DNA of 64,000 nt, from the NCBI GenBank assembly GCA_013398615.1, contig VZSR01003807.1, positions 6,071,612 to 6,135,611 on the forward strand, given 5' to 3'. The position numbers and the translations under genes are program-made. Source of the DNA: Brachypodius melanocephalos. Lineage: Eukaryota; Chordata; Aves; Passeriformes; Pycnonotidae. Under the pieces are notes generated by a model. That model was not told the DNA's origin. It saw only the letters and a program-made list of their open reading frames with translations, and searched no databases. Below, in pieces: positions 25,228 to 38,770 of the stretch (its first letter is position 1; each line of letters opens with the position of its first letter).

Positions 25228-26690
25228 CACTCCCTACACAGAATCAGAATTAGTTATGAGTTGGAAAAAGCAGGGATTCGTATGAGAGGGAAGCAGAGAG
25301 ATCTGCTTTATTTGTCTCTTTCTGTTTCTCTTCCAATTGCTATTCAAAAAAAAAATGGTGCCAGAGAAATCCCAACAGCAGATTAGCCTATTGAAAAAGA
25401 GGTTTGCCAGTCAACCTGAACAATCATTTGTTAGTTGTCAGGATGGAAAATGCATCTTCTGAGGATCTGAGCTAAGTCTTTCAGCAATGACCCAGCACTG
25501 AAGGAAATCTGATCCTTCTCCTCCTTTGAAATCTTCAAGCAAAATCATTAAAGTGTTTGCTATATTTTTTAATTTCTTTTTCTCCCATCCTCTGATTCTC
25601 TAGCCTTCACACTTGCCTTTTTTTCTGACCTCTGCTTCTCTCCTTTGATCATTTTCCTCAAACCACTCTTTTTTGAAGACTCTTTCATTCCTCTGTGCCT
25701 ACTGAAGCAAATTCCCTTTCCCCTTATTGCCTGCTCACAGTTGCTTTCCCACTTAGCTTGGCCAGGGGGACAGTGCTGTAGATACAAACCCTGGGGGATG
25801 TCTCTATTGGAGCAAAAAGAGTCACCACCTGAGAAACAGATTTTTTAACAGCTTCACTGGAAATGTGACTGGCCTCTGCTGCAAGTCCTATTCCTGATGT
25901 GTCTCCAGGACGCACAAACAAAGCCACAGCCTTTTGTACAACTGGTAATGAAGTTTGGGGTCAGATATTTGGATTTCAAAAGGGAGCCCTGAGATACTGT
26001 ACACAAAAGCATACAGGGTAAATCATGCAGCATGTCCAGCTCTGTCAGTGGGCACAATTCCTGATACTGGCAGATTTTCAATGCAACTTTGAAGTTGCTT
26101 ACTGTTTTCTCTCATTTCCTCTGAGTTCCAATTGGATGTGTATTACTGCAGAGAATTTGTCTATGGAGCAACATCCATCCAAAAAAAAAAAAAGCAGAAG
26201 CAGCAGTTTTTATATAAGTCAGTCTCTCTGTCTCTCTCTTAACTGGCACTGAAAGAACAAGTGTTTTTAATTTTACCATGGTTCTGTAGCACAGCAGGGA
26301 TTACAAAACTAGTTTTGAATCAAAATGCTGCTGTGAAACAAGTTTGTTTCTGGAGTCCAAGCTGACTTTTCTTCTTGTGACTAGAAAGAGGGACAGAGGT
26401 CTCTAATTAACCACATAGTGCACAGCTTGGGACAGCACTCTGGCAGCTGTGGGGGCAAGTGGTGTAGGATCAGCAATGCTCTCAGCACAGATTTGAAGAT
26501 CATGCTTCCCAGCACTAGTTTTGGCACAGATTTTTCTCTTTAGCTTTAGGCAAGCAAGCTGGCCTTGCTGGCTTGGTATCCATGCTGCCCCCTTTCCCAA
26601 TAAGGCAATAAGGACAATTATCTCTTGGTAAAGGAATTCAGAGACTTACAGGGCCCCATAGGTGCTATGGCCTGAATTCCTGGTTACATA

Positions 26691-26731
26691 CAGGTCCTTT
26701 TTCAATGCTTCCAGGTCATTTTTCAATGCTT
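26691..26731. repeat. ~21-bp tandem duplication
   Basis: Two adjacent copies of CAGGTC-TTTTTCAATGCTT (20 and 21 bp) differ at one site and one indel. Confidence 0.8.
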
Positions 26732-29700
26732 AAAGGTACCTTTATGCAGACAATGATGTAAAGATCCTTTATCTAAGTAACAGTTTATCCCCACGTATCT
26801 GGGACACTGTTGTGTCCATGGCACCTGTTACTGGAAACTATCATCAGGGATTTGGCTTTCTTCTGATGCAAGTGTCCCTCAGTTCTGTGTGTTGGTGTAG
26901 CCCAATTATCAAATGTGGTCTCTTCCCACTGACATCTTTTCTGCAAGAAACAGAGTAGCATAATCTATTTTAAAAGTCAAAGCCTATTAAATGAAAAGGT
27001 CTCCAGCTCCCAGTCATGGGCTAGAAAACATTCAGCTCAGAATGTCCATTTTCACCTCCCACTGTAAAAGCAGCATCATTTTTTTCCCAATGACTAGATC
27101 TGCTGCCATGGTTACAGCTTCATACAGGGTAGGGTCACCTTCCCTTTCAAGAAAAATCAATGAAAAATTTAATTTACATTATCCCCATACCAGTCACATT
27201 TTACACAGTTTTTACTGCCTTAATGTTCCATTCTCCAAAAATGAAGAAGCAAATGGAGTGTCAACAAACAGTGGGATGGAGATGAGGGAAGCAGCTGTCA
27301 GGTTGATAAATAGATACCAGCACTGATTAATTAAACAGCTCTGCACATTAACGAAACCTTCAAGCAACATTTCCTTTTCTCCCCTTCCTAAACCTTGCAC
27401 TTGTAAGCTTGCAGTTATTATGAAGTTAAATATTTCCAAGAGACAGAGCTGTTTTGATAATGACAGTGGATTTTTTTATGCTAAGGCATATATAAAAACC
27501 TGTCACTGAAATTGGCCTCTTGTGTCCTTGGACAACTCTGTGCCTCCCACCACACCTAATTTCAGAGGACAAATGTGCAAACCCAAAACTTCTCTACCTT
27601 TTTCACTGGAACATGCCTTCCTAACACACCAGACTGCCCACAAAAGTACCACAAACCCAGTTTTTATAGAGTTTTTTTGTTTCAGAGGAAAGAAAAGAGC
27701 AAAGTGTGGTGGAGTAGCCACGTGCTGCAAATCATGTTTGCAAATGCTATTAAACTGAGAATGGCATTAGGAACTTCCAATGTCCTCAAGAATATACTAT
27801 TTTTCTTTCACCTATGACTTAATTAATAAAGCAGGATACTTTCACTACAGCCCTCAGGTGGGTTTAAAGTACCTCAAGTCACCTCAGCCCCATAAAATAA
27901 GGTAGGACCTGATTGCAATAAGCTTGGTGATGTTATTTCCAGGGTGACATTTCTGACTAAACCTTTGCATCATTAAGGCAGTCACCAATTGGTGCACAAA
28001 TGCTGCAGAGGAGTTTCTACCCTAAGAAAGACTGTAAGGTATTGGACATTTTGGAAGATCAGTCTATGTTTAACATGGAAGAGAGAGGGAACCCAAAACC
28101 CACCATTTGCTGTTGTCTTCTCATCACTCAGCAGTAGTAAGAGAGGCAGAATGGTCTCTCCAGATCCTTCCCCCAGCTCTGGGTCCCATTTCTTTCCTTT
28201 CTGACACCTTTGCTTCTCACAACATGAGCAACCAGGTAGGTCTCTGCTTAGGATACTTCATGCTTAGGATTTCAAAATTTTATTTTAGCCATGCTGCTGA
28301 GCAGCCCAGTTAGCTTAGGGAGGAAAATTCACTCTGGAGGCCACTTCAATTCATGACACCTCTGGTGCAGCTGACAGCAAAATGCCACCTGTGAAGGCTT
28401 TATATATAAGGTCTTTCCACTGACAGCTGCCAGCCCATTAGTCTTGGTTTAGCTGCCACATCTGCTTGGCAGAAACCAAGTTGAGGGATACTACTCCACC
28501 ACACATTTAAAACATTAAAAAGTGGAAAAAACACCATTTCTTGTTACTGTAACCCCAAGCCAGGAGCTCTCTCCCCACAAAATACTTTCACAGTGAGGAC
28601 TGAAGAAACAGGTTAAATTTTTAGCTGTTTTGTCACTGAAACTATAAATTATATATGCATGAACTAAAGGCAGGCATCTTCATTAGTCTTTTGTAGCTGA
28701 AGACGACCCTATAGGGCACAATGCAGACTACCCACAGGTTGACACTGATATGAAAAAGAATGTAAAATCAGATTTTTTGATTGATCTTCCAGCAGGTACT
28801 TTTTAAACACCGGGTTTAGCACTAGTGTGTATTTAAGGAATGACACTAGGTATGAACCTGTCCCAGTTTTTATCTCTGCAAAATCTGTAATCCTCTTGGA
28901 AGAATATCTTCTCATATCTAACAAGCTGAACTCCCAGCATGAGTCCAGAACACATATCTGGGTTTAAAGACAACTCTTTCATCACGGCTTTTGTGGGCAG
29001 CAAGAAGCATTCAAGACTGGAAAAAGTTATTTAAGTTTCTTAGCTGAAGACACTCCTCACTTATTACATTCCTTAACAGCTTGAACTTTCCATGGTTGCT
29101 TTGTCTCTGCTCAAGGTAACTATGATTTGACAGTAAAGCCTCTTCTGACATTCTGCAACTTGGGAAAGAAATCCAGAACAGTATGCACTTCTGCTGGAAT
29201 CAAAGAGCAAGGAACCATTGACATGGATATAAATGCAGATAGGAATGGAGGTACTGGAAATGAGCTGGGAGCATTGCACCCAAAAGCCAAAAACAACCAT
29301 GCATTTTTATCTCATGTGTTACAGATAGCATATGCCAGGAAAATGTCATTGCTAGCCACAGGTCACATACTGCCAAAGGAGTGTGATGGTGGAAGAAAAG
29401 CAAAGGCGCATCTGCAGAGCCAGAAGCTAAGACAGAGCACTCAGAGCTTTCTTTGTGGGTAAATTACACACTAAGCATGCTCAGAGACCTAGACAGATGG
29501 ACATCTGTTGACATTTGTAGTTTCTATTCTATCTCCTGTGTCATCACAGTGAGGCACTAATCTAGCATTTCCAAGTGAGATTGTTGCATCAGAGTTAAGC
29601 CTGGGGTTACCCTGTGGCCAGCTTTGCTCACCTCTAGACAGTACAGGAAAGGGCAGTCCTGCCTCTCCATAATGTTATTACAAATTATACCAGCATGAGT

Positions 29701-30856
29701 CTGAGCTTGCTGTTATAAGTGACTTTGAGTTTAATCTTTGTTAATTCATTCTCTTGAAAGGGTCGACAACAGGCCTCAGTATTTCATATAATTTTCTCTT
29801 ATTTGGTTTTATTGTTACTCTGTTTAAAGCCTCGAAAAACATGCATTTCTCTGTCTGTGGTGTAGTTGTTCTGTCCTTGAATTCCAGTGATCCTTTGTGA
29901 TATCCAAGCCCTCTTAAGCATTAAGATGAGCTAATATGAAAATCATACTAACTGCTTCTCAGTGCTCACGCAAACCAAAGAGAATAGAAGTGAAACACAG
30001 ATTCAGTGGCTTGATGTCATAAGGCCCTGATTTACCTCCCAATTACCACTACCAGAAAATTGCAGTTGCTAGGAATGAAAAGCCTGTGGACCTTGACAGC
30101 ATGTGCACAATGCTGTTTATAGACAACAGCCTCATAATAGCTGACCTTGAGAACTCTGCTGGGTCTGTAGCTTTGCTTCTCTCCTAATGCTTCCTGTAAA
30201 CAACAGCAGCTGACAAAACCAATGCAAAAGAGAGGGAGGAGGAAAAGTATAACTTCATTTAAAAAACAAATCCAAAGATGGTCAAAGTAATTTAATCTGT
30301 TAAATAATTGTGTAGGCACTGCCTACACCCATCTCCCACTGACTTCAGCCTCTTCTGTGGTGAGCAAGCACTGCTGATATCAACCAAGTGAGATGTATTC
30401 TCCTCTGACTCAGCAAACTGAACTGTAGCAACTAATCACCATTCAGCTCATGTTAAAGAGAGTTTCTTGTTTAATTCTGCTACAGATTTCAGGGTTTTCT
30501 GAGTGACATCTCTGGCAAATTAGCAGCTAAAACATAGCTTCTGTATATCATCAACAAAGGATTTACACTATCAGCAGCTAGCCCATTTTCAGAAAGAAAG
30601 CCTGAGGCAGGAAAAGACAGCTATTTCTGTGGGGTTTACATTCCTGCCAGATTCTCTAAGCTTGCCCTGCTTTCACCTCCTGCCCAGCTCTGTGCCACAG
30701 ACCTGCCTCCCTAATTCCTAGGTAGCACCTTTATTGCCACATGCCCTGCCATAGCTATGGCTCTGATGTCTCATAATTCACTGCTCACCCATGGCCTTGC
30801 CCAGGCCAAAACCTTTTTTACAGCTACAGACAGATTTTGCCCTCTTATTTGATTTT

Positions 30857-30896
30857 CTCTGGCTGTTGCTTCATCCCTCTGGCTGTTGCTTCATCC
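30857..30896. repeat. 20-bp perfect tandem duplication
   Basis: The unit CTCTGGCTGTTGCTTCATCC appears twice head-to-tail with no mismatch. Confidence 0.9.
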
Positions 30897-33206
30897 AAGT
30901 ACTTGCAATACATTTTACACTACATTTATTTTCCTACTTAACATTTCTGCTTATCAAGCCTGCATGAGCTGAAGCAGTGCTACTAGCATTGCTAACAAGA
31001 CAATTCCATGATGGATTTATGGCCATGAACATGAAATGGTATTTTATTACAGTCTGAACAGTCTCTGGATCTGTCTTTTCCATTTGGAGCTATGACTGCA
31101 GGTGCCAAAATTTCCTTCAGCTAGATTTCTTGCATAACGAATGAGTGTGCCAGTGCTGTTCCTTTCCATAGGAGATGTCATGGTTTGTAATACCAGCTGT
31201 CAAATACTTAGGGTCAGCATTAATCACAATGGGCACAATACAAAAACAAACCAAAAAGTTCATCCCCAAAGCACTTACATTTGTTCTCTTACTAATGATT
31301 TTCCAAATCTTGCTGCTCTTAGGGGTGTAGTGTAAGCCAAGTGTGAGAGTGCTTGTAGGGAAATCTGACAGATGATGAAGTCTGACTAAGAAAACAAGCT
31401 GCAAAGGCACTCAACCCCTGTGCTTTTTTCACAGAATTAAGGAGATGTCTGTTTCCAAGACAGACAAAGTCAGTTTTTTATATGTTCAGCATTTTAAAGG
31501 TTTGAATTTCTGATAATGCTTGTTTTGTGCTGCACTGTGGAAAAAAGATAGCCACTATGTCTACCAGTGTCCCCTGAAACTAAATCATAAGCTGATACAA
31601 AGAAATGTTCAATATTCCTATTACACTGTATTTGAAATTGATTCATTTGTTAACTCAGTAGTTGATCAAGCCATGGAAAAATGTCTGCTAAATCATTATG
31701 TCTTGCGATCTTCATGTTTGCTAGGATAGTCAGAGTACAAACATATTAGCATATTTAATCCATTTTGCAATCATAACATTTTTGCTTATTCTAGTAACAG
31801 CAGAGGAATTCTAGAAAGGCGGTGACCTGGGAAATTTATAGTTAGCATTTTGTGACCTTTATTTCAACAGCTTTTTAAATGAAGATTAAAGAAATAATTA
31901 GACACTGGAATTAAATGTAACTTTCCAATGTTCTTGAAACCTAAAATAGCTGCTAAGGAAAGCAATGTTGAAGTTTGGGATTACAAGTTATTTAATGGAA
32001 GACAATCACTTTCGCCGTCAGAAAAATCACCCCCCTGTGGTGCTCTGATCAAGAACTGCTTTCTTTTCTTTGTTAGCAGCAGTAAGAATATCTTCTTGCC
32101 TGGTAAGAGAAGTGGTTCAAATCTCTGTTGTAGTGATTGTCTTTTCAGGAGGGAGGGTTCACAGATCACTAAACTACAGAAATATACTCCTTCTGCTGCT
32201 GCTGGCTTTCCTGTGGGGCCTGTCTTCAGCTTGGTTCTTTGTATGAGCCATAGTACTGTCCTGCTGTACAGAAATGTGAAGATAATTTGGGATGATCAGG
32301 CAGTACAGTGATGGAGAAGCCATATGGAGATACTCAAAGTATGGGATGCAAAGTAGATTCTACTGGAGAAGCTTTATGTTGGGGTCTCTTTTGCCTTGTA
32401 TTTCATGCAGTTAGTTTCCCCAGAATGCTAAATGCATGCAAATTACTGTAATCTTGATTTGGAAGCATTTTGCATCTCCTTTTCACCAGTTGACAACAAA
32501 CTGATAAAAAAAAGTTGAAAACTGTTTAACATTCAGAACACTACCACAAGTATGAAGGAACAAACAGCACTGGACTTGAAAGATTCTCAGGAACAAAATT
32601 TTTCAATTGACAATGCTTTACTCTTTGTGCAGAAGTCAAAATTGGTTTTTTCAAAGTTAATTATATGTTCCTAAGCAAAGCTATTTCAGTTAGAACATGG
32701 TTTCAGTTTCCCTCCATCTCTTGTGCTGCTTTTTATAGTAGCATTAAATATCTCCTGTTGAAGCCTATACTACTTCAGCAGCTGCTCACTTTGAAATGAA
32801 AAAAATCCCTACTGACTTGGGATGGCATAAACATGTTTAAAAACTTTTTATTTATAAAAAAGACTGAAAGACCTTTGTTTGCCTCATTCTTCTTGAGTAG
32901 TGCTAGCCAAAAATATTTCAATGCAATGCTTTTCCGTTAGAGAACACTGTTCCAAGGAAATTACACCATTTAGTGGAATTGCATTCATTAGTGTCAAACT
33001 CATAGGAGAAACCAGTAACTATCATGGTACACACACAGAGCACATTCCAGACAACAGCTTGCCTCAAACTGTGTGGCCACCTGATAGTTGTAACAAACTG
33101 GGCCAGATCATGCATCTGGATAAAGCATTATTACCTGTGACAGCCTGCAGGGTAAGTGATTAGCAGCCTGGGAACCAAAGTGTCCAGGTGAAGTGCATAG
33201 AATTCT

Positions 33207-33476
<270 letters not shown>

Positions 33477-36400
33477 CCTCAATAAAACTCACTTACGAAG
33501 TGATATGACTGACTCGTTGTTTTACAAAGCCAGGGGGAAAATTTGAGCCCTCATTCACATTGGGCCCACCCATATTTGGACACACAAAATTTAAATGCTT
33601 AGGTATGAGATAAATGTATAGGTTTTCATTGAAGTCAGCAGAGATCTAATTTTCCATACTTTTGCACTTGTAGAGATGCCTGTTGACCCCTGAGATGCTC
33701 TAGGATATTCAAGACATCCACAGGTATGATAAATTTGATATAGGACCTACAGAACACCTGCACCCTGGTGGAACAACAGCCTGAGGCCATGCATTTTTGA
33801 TGAGCATTGCCATCAATAGTTTTAGTCAATACAGGCAATGGAATTCTCAGGATCTGGCATTTAATCAAACATATGTAGCTGCTCCAAGATAAGCTGAACA
33901 ACTCTCCAGAGTCATGGTTGGTTGGTTTGTTGTTTTTTTTAAGAATGAAATTGTAGCGACAAAGTGAGCCAATACTTCTGTTTAGTAATACTGCTACTTT
34001 ACAAAAATACTGTGTAGATGGTCAATACGTGAGCTTCCCTGTGGGAACTAGGTGAGACCGGAGCTTTGCTGGTTCTTCCTACCAGCCTGCTTGGGCAACA
34101 AAGGATTGAGTCAAATCATTGTCTGTACCACACAGGTTTGACAGAACCACACTCTAGCTTCACTCAAATCAGGGCAGGCAGTTTCTGTCTATCAGATCTG
34201 TCAGTAAAATATTGCTGTTATTTTCAGGACTTCCAGACATGCAGTGGGAAGGAGCATCATTATGAAATCATCTTCAAGTACCAAAGACAAGAGGTTTTGC
34301 TTGCATGGTCATCTTTTTCCAAGGCCATTTAAAGTAGCATTGAGATGACTGACCTGTTAAGACATTTGTGGGCTAGGGAGAAAATAAAGCCAAAACCTGA
34401 CTGAAGTACTAGCATAGAGTTTTACAGGAATGTGAAATTGCTGTGGTTTCCATGGAAGCATGGAAAGGGTTTCCATGTTTATACAGTAAATTGAAGTACA
34501 GTCCAAGAAGTATGTGGAAAAAACCCTTTACTCTGCCTTCGTGAAATATTAACTTTAACTGGGCCAGAAAGTGACTCAGTGGAGAATGGGGAACCAGGAG
34601 AGCATGTGCTTCACTGGGTAGAAAGGGAATAGCAACAATAGTTTGCAGTAGAGATACTGATTGCTGGCCTCCCCGTCCTACTGGTATTTCCTCCTCCCCC
34701 AGCATATTTCTTAGGCCTTTAATGCATATTCTTCAGTGTATGAGAATATTAGCAATCCTTGTCCTTAATTTAAGACAAGTGATATTTAGAAAGTGTCATT
34801 TTCCAAGAAAAGTCAATAAGTCTTATTATGACCTGATCAAAATTTAGATACATTTGAAAATTCTGGTCTGAAAATACAAACTGCTAAGGAAAAACGATCT
34901 TGTTTTAAAATTAAAGCATGCTTCTCTCTTCTTTAGAAGGGAGAAATGCAATGAGGAGATAACTCTCCAGTATTATCTAAACAGTGGTGTGCAAGAGCCA
35001 GTGGAGACCACTTCAAAAATGTTATAAAAACAACTTTAGGAGGACTGTGAAAGAGCAGGATAAGGCAGAAAATATAGGAAAACTCTTTCTAGGCAGCACA
35101 GCCTTACAGTTTACTAGAGGAAATAATGTTTGTGAGAAGAATAGAAGCTGTCTTGGACATACACTGGCTCCAAGGAAGACAATTCTGTTCTAACACAGAA
35201 AGTCTTGCAGATCACAGATACATTTTGCTCATAGGTGCTAAATGGCTCCAAAATAAAGGGAAAAGCATCACAAACATTATGAAATGGACTGACACGGTGA
35301 AAACTACTTGCTATGTTCTTCAGACTTGTATCGTTCTGAATGGGTGGAATTCCTAATTTGGTGGCACATGTACTTGGGAAGAAAGCCAAATAACTGCTTT
35401 AACTGAACACTGAAATCCGACAGTATGATGTAGAATGTTAATTTTCAAATAGGAAGGTGCTGCAGCATAAAACATCTCTTGAACCTCTATTTGGAATTAA
35501 AAATCTCTTAGCTCTATGTCTTCCAGTTCAGTCCACATATAATACAAATGGAACAGCTTTAGCTTCCCAAGAGGAACTGTCTGACATAATTGTAATTCAG
35601 CATGTGTCTGCTGCCAACATCTGAGGCAATGCCAGACATAGTCACCTTAGCAGACTGGCAAAGAACAACCAGGAGTGCAGCCTTCTGATTTAGGGGAAGT
35701 CTAGCAATGGTGGGGTACAGTATAATTACAGTTGGAAACAGCAACAAATTAAATTCTGATCAGTAAAGAACATCCCTTCTCTGTACATGTTACATCAGAC
35801 TGTCCCTGATAGTAAGTCTTTTTTCCCATGAAAATAATTCTATTCTCTTTTCCTCGGCAGAATTCTGCTCCCATCTGCACAGAGCAGTCTAAACCCAGAT
35901 ATGACGCTTGGACAGTTTGTACCCTTGTGAGATCTGCTGCATTTTATACAAATTAAGCATTGTCCTTGCTACTCTGGAACAGGATGAACCTCTTTTCCTA
36001 TCTTGCTGCCTTTGTAGAGAAAGCACTAAGCATGTAATTGTCACCTCTAGGAAGGATAAATAGGTTTAAGCTATGAGTTTCTGCAAAATGTAGCAAAGCT
36101 TGAAGAAAATAAATCTAATCATTCATCCAAGCTCACAATAAAACAAACAAAACTAATGACCTAACAAGAACATGCACACACACACAAAAAAGTCAAATTC
36201 CTGCAATAAAAAAGACAACTGTCTTGTTTGGCTTGATAACCCAATGGCTCCCTCTGCAGGGTGACACATCTCATCTGGATATAAAATGGTCTCGCTATGT
36301 AACTGATATATATCTCAAGCTGTTTCCAATGGAAACTGACATATTCTCAGGATCTGTGAACCCCCTCTGTTCAGATACAACTGTGTGTTATGTGCAGAAT

Positions 36401-38215
36401 AAATATATGATACATTAGATTTAAAGTAAGCGCTGTCTCACTTGAACATCATTCTCTCAAATATTTTTTGTATGTACCAGTTCAGTTCCCTTTCCCACAG
36501 CTAAATCCATGCTAGCCTCACAAGCCTCCTTGCAATAAGGCAGAGGTCTCAAATACATTGTGCTTCTCTCTTTACTTAGCAGAATCCACACATCTGAGCC
36601 TTTCTGTTAGAAAAGAACACAGTTTTGATGAAAGAATATTAAAACAAGTTAAAAAAAAATAAGAAATCCAGGAAAAAAAAATGGAAGGGACATCACTCAG
36701 AAAACAACAATGCTTTGTTTGTCTGAAAATTATATTTCTAAAAACAATAAATGTCTAGATAAAGAAAGGAATGCCAATTTTCTGATATTTGACTTCTTCA
36801 ATATAATTTCTGTTTCTGCTCATTATCTTTCAGAGAAAGACATGATCATTTATGTGCCTCTTTGTAATGTTTCAAGGACTGGTGATTAGGAGTTCAAAAG
36901 CTCAGGCTTGGGATGTACTGTTCCTGGAAAACATTCTGTCCCCTTTAGGTAGCAGCACGTCTTTTTCTAATCACTAATTTCTCATTCACCTTGGAAATTG
37001 ACAGCATATGGTCTCATAAAATGCTTTTAAAAGCTGGGTGTCTTACAATACCCTGATCTGGGTGTATAAAATGTAGTTAGAGAAAACTCAAAACAAATAT
37101 GATTATTATTCTATCACACCTTATTGCAGCAGTAGGTACCAATAAGCCATTTCAAAACAGTTGCTGAAGCAAATGCTCCCCACTGTACATTTCAAAGTAA
37201 TTCTCTGGAAACCAGACATGCAATTAACTTTAATAGAAATAGCTCCAGGGCAGGAGACAGACTGCCATATCCTCAGCTTTTACTTAAAATTTTAAATACA
37301 TCTAAAATTCATGAGTTGGACTATTTTGTGCAGCCATAAATAGGTATCTTACTTGAACTATTTATTTACTGAGCATCTCTAGATGCTTTTATATACTCTT
37401 AAACATCCTAAGTATTTGCTAGTCATATGGCTACCATCATCTCCTCACACTAGAAGAAAAAGCAGGCATTGTTCTAGTGGTTTTGAAAAGAAAATAATGT
37501 CTTCCTATACTTTTTCCCCCCTCTCCTGTCCTACTAGCCCCTCAGTTAGGAGCTTTCAGGCAATTGAGAAAGTGAAAACCATACAAAGTTCTGTGGATTG
37601 TAAAGTTTTACTGATTTCTGGTGGGTTCAAATAAACACTTATTTTACAACTTTCTCTGTAAAGCCAGAAGTCATGCTTAATGGGAGCCAAAATGTGACAC
37701 TAAGGTGTACACTGGTATTGTGTGATATATATGATGGGTGCTGTACTAACACCCAAAATATCTACCCAAAAGATCTTTTAAGCTCGGCGCTGAAAAGGTT
37801 CAGAAGTGGACAAAAATCCTGTTCTGTATTTTACCTCCAGGAGGATAATTAGAATTCATGTTCAAGAACTCCCAAGTATAAATTCTCCTTAGACCCAACC
37901 AGCAGACATATTACTGAAAGAGTGCTAAAATAAATGCATATTTGGCACAAGGAAAGAAAACCCTGCTCAGTTGTGTAAGGGCCTCTTACTGAAGGCTTCA
38001 GCATGCCTCAGAAAAGAGTAATTGCAGATGGAATCTGCACTGACACTGTTCTAGAGATCAGTCATGGCCCAACCATGTGCTCAATACTCACACCAACACA
38101 GCAAACAAAATGAAAGGCACAGTGTATTGGGGGCATATTGTTGTCAGTCAATTAGATAAACCATGAAGACAATGGGATACATGAAGATGAAGAGTATTTT
38201 CTCATTACTCTCTCA
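33477..38215. other. Noncoding DNA between the GAAA tract and the CR1 fragment
   Basis: No gene or repeat family recognised; AT-rich with short A runs around 36650-36680. Confidence 0.45.
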
Positions 38216-38770
38216 GATCACAGAATCACAATGTTGGAAGAGACCTTCAAGATCATCAAGTCCAACCCATGCCTCAACACCTCAACTAAACCATGGCACC
38301 GAGTGCCACATCCAGTCTTTCTTTAAACACATCCAGGGATGGTGACTGCAACACCTCCCTGGGCAGACCATTCTAGTACTTTACTATCCTTTCTGTAAAA
38401 AACTTTTTCCTAATATCCTACATTTCCCCTGGTGCAGCTTGAGACTGTGTCCTCTTGTTCTGTNNNNNNNNNNNNNNNNNNNNNNNNNNNNNNNNNNNNN
38501 NNNNNNNNNNNNNNNNNNNNNNNNNNNNNNNNNNNNNNNNNNNNNNNNNNNNNNNNNNNNNNNAGGGGTTATTATGACCAAAATGCAGGACTCTGCACTT
38601 GGACTGATTAAACTGCATCCTATTGGACTCTGCCCATGCATCCAACAGTTCCTTCTCTGCAGAGCCCTCCTACCTTCCAACAGATCTACACACACTCCCA
38701 GCTTAGTGTCATCTGCAAATTTACTAATCAAAGACACAATACTCTCATTCATGTCATCCATCACAGAAAC
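38216..38770 (-). mobile_element. Truncated CR1 LINE, interrupted by an assembly gap
   Basis: The element reads 5' to 3' on the - strand. Its 3' terminus (low coordinate, about 38216-38230) shows the 8-bp ATTCTGTG-type repeat that ends CR1 elements. Next to it is the 3' region found in avian copies (in + orientation AAGATCATCAAGTCCAACC, then TCCTAATATCC). On the other side of the gap is reverse-transcriptase coding sequence: KFADDTKLG, with the catalytic FADD codons at 38708-38719. The block SNRMQFNQSKCRVLHFGHNN follows, but in a different frame, so the coding region is shifted near 38650. The copy is 5'-truncated and cannot encode an intact protein. No target-site duplication was checked. 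Identity as CR1 is firm; the subfamily is not. Confidence 0.93.
38464..38563. other. Assembly gap of exactly 100 N
   Basis: One hundred N lie inside the CR1 fragment. The round number suggests a placeholder of unknown size. The flanks map to parts of the CR1 consensus that, from memory, are several hundred bases apart. Confidence 0.98.

Larger units (their letters stand above)
16221..33206. other. Long noncoding stretch
   Basis: About 17 kb with no exon that I can tie to a protein family on either strand. I looked for hallmark blocks of kynurenine 3-monooxygenase, the gene I expected beside OPN3, and found none. Structures seen are short tandem duplications (17595-17688, 26691-26731, 30857-30896), a GATA/TATA microsatellite (25191-25227) and small homopolymer runs. 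Weakly conserved or very short exons could be missed by eye. Confidence 0.45.
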
